This document shows, in pieces, positions 60,666 through 64,000 of a stretch of 64,000 nt of DNA. The DNA lies in the NCBI RefSeq assembly GCF_024505145.1, contig NZ_JANIAA010000001.1:372001-436000 (forward strand). The letters are read 5' to 3'. The position numbers and the translations under genes were made by a program. The notes beneath the pieces were generated by a model. That model searched no databases. It had not been told where the DNA came from and worked only from the letters and a program-made list of their open reading frames with translations. How positions within the stretch are numbered: position 1 is the first letter of the stretch; each line of letters opens with the position of its first letter. This DNA comes from Streptomyces rugosispiralis (GTDB lineage Bacteria > Actinomycetota > Actinomycetes > Streptomycetales > Streptomycetaceae).

Positions 60666-61667
60666 ATGACGGCTCTGTCCCTCCCCGACGCCCGCGCGCT
60701 CGTCATGGCGGCGATGACGGCCTGCGGGCATTCCGCCGAGGCCGCCGAGACCATCGCCGATCATCTGCTCGACTGCGAGCTGCGCGGGCTGTCCTTCGGC
60801 GGGCTCGCCCGCGCGCTGTCCATAGCGGAGCGCATCCACACAACCGAGGCGGTGCCGCGGCCGATCCGGGTCGTCGCCGAGACGCCGGTGTCCGCCACCG
60901 TGGACGGCGGCGACCAGGTGGGCTACCTCGTCGGCATGCACGCGCTGCGGCTGGCCATGACGAAGGCCCGCGCCCAGGGGGTCGCGGTCGTCGGCGCGCA
61001 CAACACCTGGTACACCGGGATGTTCTCGTACTACCTGGAGAAGGCCGCGGCCGCCGGACTCGCCGGGATGATCGCGGGCAGCGGACCGGCGGTGGTGGCA
61101 CCGCACGGCGGCACCGAAGCCCGGTTCGGCACCAACCCGATCGCGTTCGGGTTCCCGGCCACCCCGACTCCCGTCATCTGGGACATCGGCACCTCCGCCG
61201 TGATGTACGGGGAGGTGCGGCTGAAGGCGCGGCTCGGCGAGAGGCTCGCCCCCGGCCAGGCCTACGACGCGGCCGGGGCCCCGACGCTCGACCCGGCCGC
61301 CGCACTCGAGGGCGCGTTCGGCGTATGGGGCGCGCACAAGGGCTCCGGGCTCGCCCTGGTCGTCCAGTTGCTCGGCATGATGACCGGGGCGGCCGCCGAC
61401 CCGCCGGGCGTTTCGGACTGCGGCTTCTTCGTCGTGCTGGTCGACCCCGGCGTGCTCACCGACCCGGACGACTACCGGCGGCGGGTCGTGGCCTTCGCGG
61501 AATCGGTCCGCGCCACCCGTCCGGTCGAGGACGGCCGCCCGGTGCGGATGCCGTTCGACCGCTCGGCGGCCCGCCGGGACGAGACACTCCGGCACGGCGC
61601 CATCGACGTACCGGAAGCGGTGGTGGCGGCCCTGCGCGAGGAGGCCGCGGGTGCCGGAGGTGTCTGA
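60666..61667 (+). CDS. Ldh family malate/L-lactate-type dehydrogenase
   Basis: A 333-residue NAD(P)-dependent oxidoreductase of the Ldh_2 family, unrelated to classical lactate dehydrogenase. It has VVGAHNTWYTGMFSYYLEKA, GSGPAVVAPHGGTEARFGTNP and GAHKGSGLALVVQLL, all family landmarks. Members oxidise malate, lactate, ureidoglycolate or related 2-hydroxy acids. GGAGG lies upstream of the ATG. It leads a second operon with a thioesterase, a flavin monooxygenase and a CoA ligase. Confidence 0.87.
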   Translation: MTALSLPDARALVMAAMTACGHSAEAAETIADHLLDCELRGLSFGGLARALSIAERIHTTEAVPRPIRVVAETPVSATVDGGDQVGYLVGMHALRLAMTKARAQGVAVVGAHNTWYTGMFSYYLEKAAAAGLAGMIAGSGPAVVAPHGGTEARFGTNPIAFGFPATPTPVIWDIGTSAVMYGEVRLKARLGERLAPGQAYDAAGAPTLDPAAALEGAFGVWGAHKGSGLALVVQLLGMMTGAAADPPGVSDCGFFVVLVDPGVLTDPDDYRRRVVAFAESVRATRPVEDGRPVRMPFDRSAARRDETLRHGAIDVPEAVVAALREEAAGAGGV

Positions 61668-62181
61668 GGACCCCGACGCCTTCATGGAGGACCCCGACGC
61701 CTTCACGATCGAGCCCTCCCCTTCGGGCCGGTTCCTGTGCGGCGGCTGCGCCCCGCACGACGCCTGCCGCCTGGGCGTCGAGATCGCCGGTGTGCGGGAC
61801 GACGCGGTGCGGTTCGAGGTCGTGTGCCCACCGTTCTGGCACGGCGGACCCGGTGTCGCACACGGCGGCTGGACCGCCGCGGTGTTCGACGACGCGCTCA
61901 ACGTGGTCGCGCTGCGGCTCGAACCGCGGCTGGTCACGAAGTCGCTGACGGTCCGCTACCTCCGCCCGGTCCCGGTCGGGCGGCCCGTCGACGTCCTGGC
62001 GCGGATCGAGCGGCACACCGGCAGGCAGTGGGACGTCTCCGCCGAGATGACGCTCGCCGGCACGGCGCTGGCCACCGCCCGGGCCGAGCTGCGGACCCGG
62101 CGGCCACACCACTTCGCCCGTCACGAGGCCTGGCTCGCCCACCGGACACCGTCCCCCAACGGACCCCACACAGAAAGCTGA
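61651..62181 (+). CDS. PaaI-type hotdog thioesterase
   Basis: A 176-residue hotdog protein. FWHGGPGVAHGGWTAAVFDDAL holds the conserved HGG of PaaI/YbgC-like acyl-CoA thioesterases. A cysteine-bearing N-terminal segment (FLCGGCAPHDACRLG) looks like the short lid seen in relatives. GAGGAGG at 61638-61644 supports the GTG at 61651, which overlaps the dehydrogenase end by 17 bases. Confidence 0.83.
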   Translation: MPEVSEDPDAFMEDPDAFTIEPSPSGRFLCGGCAPHDACRLGVEIAGVRDDAVRFEVVCPPFWHGGPGVAHGGWTAAVFDDALNVVALRLEPRLVTKSLTVRYLRPVPVGRPVDVLARIERHTGRQWDVSAEMTLAGTALATARAELRTRRPHHFARHEAWLAHRTPSPNGPHTES

Positions 62182-62188
62182 GAACGCC

Positions 62189-63217
62189 ATGGTCGAATTC
62201 CTCACCGGGCTGCAGCCCCTCGAGACCGGCGAAACCGACCCCGACCTCATGATCTCCAGGATCCAGGAACTGGACCGCTCGCAGGTCATCGACCGGGTCC
62301 TCCTCGGGTACTCCGCCACCTGGCCGCACAACCACGCCACCGCGCCCTTCGCGCTGGCGATGTCGGAGAGGTTCTCGCCGATCGTCGCGCACCGTCCGGG
62401 CGTGATGGCGCCGGTGGCCGCCGCGCGCTACTTCGCCACCCTCGACGTACTCGCCCGGGGCAGGCTCGCCATCAACGTGGTCGTGGGCGGCTCCGACAAG
62501 GACCTGCGCCGCGAGTCGGACGACCTGCCCAAGGCCGACCGCTACCGGCGGGCGGTCGAGTACCTCGACATCATCCGCCGCGCCTGGACCGAGACCGAAC
62601 CCTTCGACCACCACGGCGAGTACTACACGGCCGAGGCGGTGAAGCTGCGGACCAAGCCGGTGCGGGGCCAGGTGCCCATCTTCATGGGTGGCGAGAGCGC
62701 CGACGCCGTGGACTTCGGCGCCCGCCACGCCGACCTGTACATGCTGTGGGGAGAACCGCTCGCCGGTACCAAGGAGCGCATCGACCGGGTCACCGCGGCG
62801 GCCGAACGCCACGGCCGCGCCATGCGGTTCTCGCTGAGCCTGCGCCTGTTCATCGGTGACACCGACGACGACGCCTGGGCCCGGGCCCGGGCCGTGGAGC
62901 GGCAGATCGCCGAGGCCGCCGGAACCCCGGCCTTCCTGCGCTCGTCGTCGACCGACACCTCCGTCGGACGGCAACGGGCTCTCGCCCTCACCGACCACGA
63001 GCTGCACGACGACTGCTTCTGGACCGGGCTGACCAAGCTCCTGGGCGGCTTCGCCAACTCCCAGGCGCTCGTCGGCACCGAGGAGCGCGTCCTGGACACC
63101 CTCGGCAGGTACCGGGAGCTCGGAGTCGACGCGTTCTTGGTGACGACGGGCGCCGAAGCGACCTGGGACCCGTCGCTGGAGTCCTTCCTGGCCCGGGCGA
63201 AGAAGGAGCTGGCATGA
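62189..63217 (+). CDS. SsuD-like FMNH2-dependent monooxygenase
   Basis: A 342-residue luciferase-fold protein closest to alkanesulphonate monooxygenase. ERFSPIVAHRPGVMAPVAAA, GRLAINVVVGGSDKDLRR, VPIFMGGESADAVDFGARHADLY and the end FLVTTGAEATWDPSLESFLA are typical. It could oxidise a sulphonate or another small molecule. No flavin reductase is visible before the window ends. Its stop overlaps the next ligase start by four bases. Confidence 0.85.
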   Translation: MVEFLTGLQPLETGETDPDLMISRIQELDRSQVIDRVLLGYSATWPHNHATAPFALAMSERFSPIVAHRPGVMAPVAAARYFATLDVLARGRLAINVVVGGSDKDLRRESDDLPKADRYRRAVEYLDIIRRAWTETEPFDHHGEYYTAEAVKLRTKPVRGQVPIFMGGESADAVDFGARHADLYMLWGEPLAGTKERIDRVTAAAERHGRAMRFSLSLRLFIGDTDDDAWARARAVERQIAEAAGTPAFLRSSSTDTSVGRQRALALTDHELHDDCFWTGLTKLLGGFANSQALVGTEERVLDTLGRYRELGVDAFLVTTGAEATWDPSLESFLARAKKELA

Positions 63218-64000
63218 CGGCGTCCGTCGCCCGGGGCAATGGCGCCCCGGGTCTGGAGGGATTCTCCGATCTCGCCGACGGCACGGTCGGCGGGCTGCTC
63301 GCCGCCCGCGCCGCACTGCGCCCCGACAAGCCCGCGCTCGTCTTCGACGACAGTGAACTGACCTACGGCGCGCTCGACGCCGCGGTCACCGACGTGGCAC
63401 GCGGTCTGATATCCGCGGGCGCCACCCCGGGCAGCTCGGTCGGGATCTTCCTGCCCAACCGGCCCGAATATCTGCTCGCCTGGCTGGGAGCGGCCCGCGC
63501 CGGGGCCGTCGAAGTCCCGATCAACATCGCCTACAAGGGCTCCTTCCTCGACCACGCGCTCCGCGGCACCGGCGTGCGGGTGCTGGTCACCGACGCGGCC
63601 CTGCTGGAACTCGTCGCCGAGCTGCCGGACGTACCGCATACCCTCGAGACCGTCGTCCTGCTCGACGGCGAACGCCACCGCCGCACCCCGCCCGGAGTGA
63701 CGGTACGGACGTGGAACGACCTGCTCACGGCCGGCGGCCCGGGGGTGGAGCTCCCCCGCGTCGCGCCGGGGGACCCGGTCGCGATCATGCTCACGTCCGG
63801 AACGACCGGGCGCAGCAAGGGAGTTGTCCACCCGCATCTGATGCCGCTGGTCGCCGCGCGCGAGTGCGCGGCGCAGATGGCCACGACCGCCGATGAGCGG
63901 CTGTACACCTGCCTGCCGCTGTTCCACGGCGCCGCGCAGATCAACATATCCCTGCACGCCTTCTACGCGGGGGCGACCCTGGTCCTCGGGCGCCGGTTCA
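63214..64000 (+). CDS. acyl-CoA synthetase (AMP-forming), N-terminal part
   Basis: The first 262 residues of a second ANL-superfamily ligase, which runs off the window. The N-terminal domain has ELTYGALDAAVTDVARGL and NRPEYLLAWLGAARAGAVEVPIN, and the P-loop is LTSGTTGRSKG (about 193-203). It is coupled to the SsuD-like gene by a four-base overlap. It differs clearly from the ligase at 56961, so the region holds two distinct acid-activating steps. Confidence 0.88.
   Translation, partial: MTASVARGNGAPGLEGFSDLADGTVGGLLAARAALRPDKPALVFDDSELTYGALDAAVTDVARGLISAGATPGSSVGIFLPNRPEYLLAWLGAARAGAVEVPINIAYKGSFLDHALRGTGVRVLVTDAALLELVAELPDVPHTLETVVLLDGERHRRTPPGVTVRTWNDLLTAGGPGVELPRVAPGDPVAIMLTSGTTGRSKGVVHPHLMPLVAARECAAQMATTADERLYTCLPLFHGAAQINISLHAFYAGATLVLGRRF

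Overview
The window looks like part of a Streptomyces chromosome. It is GC-rich throughout, has many GTG starts and 4-base ATGA/GTGA stop-start overlaps, and carries an intergenic repeat at about 1890-1918 that I recognise as very common in Streptomyces. The gene content is that of a soil saprophyte's accessory arm: several catabolic operons, each with its own importer and regulator. I saw no rRNA, tRNA, CRISPR array, transposase or integrase.

Layout. 1-1828: the end of an alpha/beta hydrolase and a type B carboxylesterase. 2093-12097: a sugar island with a NagB-like enzyme, a GH4 glycosidase, a BadF-type kinase, a GntR/UTRA regulator, a binding-protein ABC importer and a GH3 glucosidase. TGGTCTG operators mark two of its promoters. 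12139-25128: a LysR regulator and a phosphonate locus (phnD-phnC-fused phnE, GntR regulator, phnG-H-I-I-J-K-L-M) whose standout feature is two consecutive phnI genes. 25159-30151: an XRE-cupin regulator, an SSS symporter with a DUF3311 partner, a class V aminotransferase and an amidohydrolase. 30207-35422 (minus strand): a sulphonate-type operon led by a short peptide of the sulphur-responsive leader type, then permease, ATPase, binding protein, flavin monooxygenase and an OsmC protein. 35672-48859: an FCD-type GntR regulator, a small winged-helix protein, a five-gene operon (ThDP enzyme, class III aminotransferase, HyuA, HyuB, MFS), an IclR regulator and a fumarase/aspartase-family lyase with a second MFS. 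48865-50461: a gene graveyard with remnants of an MFS transporter, two enolase-superfamily enzymes and an IclR regulator. 50471-54910: regulators paired with a VOC protein, an MFS transporter and a flavin oxidoreductase, then a MarR protein. 55158-64000: an acyl-CoA-type catabolic region (SDR, amidohydrolase, two acyl-CoA ligases, MaoC hydratase, Ldh-family dehydrogenase, hotdog thioesterase, SsuD-like monooxygenase).

How the genes work together. The sugar island appears to import an oligosaccharide by ABC transport, so a 6-phospho-glycosidase would need the adjacent kinase to make its substrate. The phn locus encodes import and a C-P lyase core with an apparent PhnI duplication. The leader-peptide operon is probably switched on by sulphur limitation. 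The hydantoinase/aminotransferase/ThDP operon and the SDR/ligase/MaoC region look like complete catabolic routes, but I cannot assign a substrate to either.
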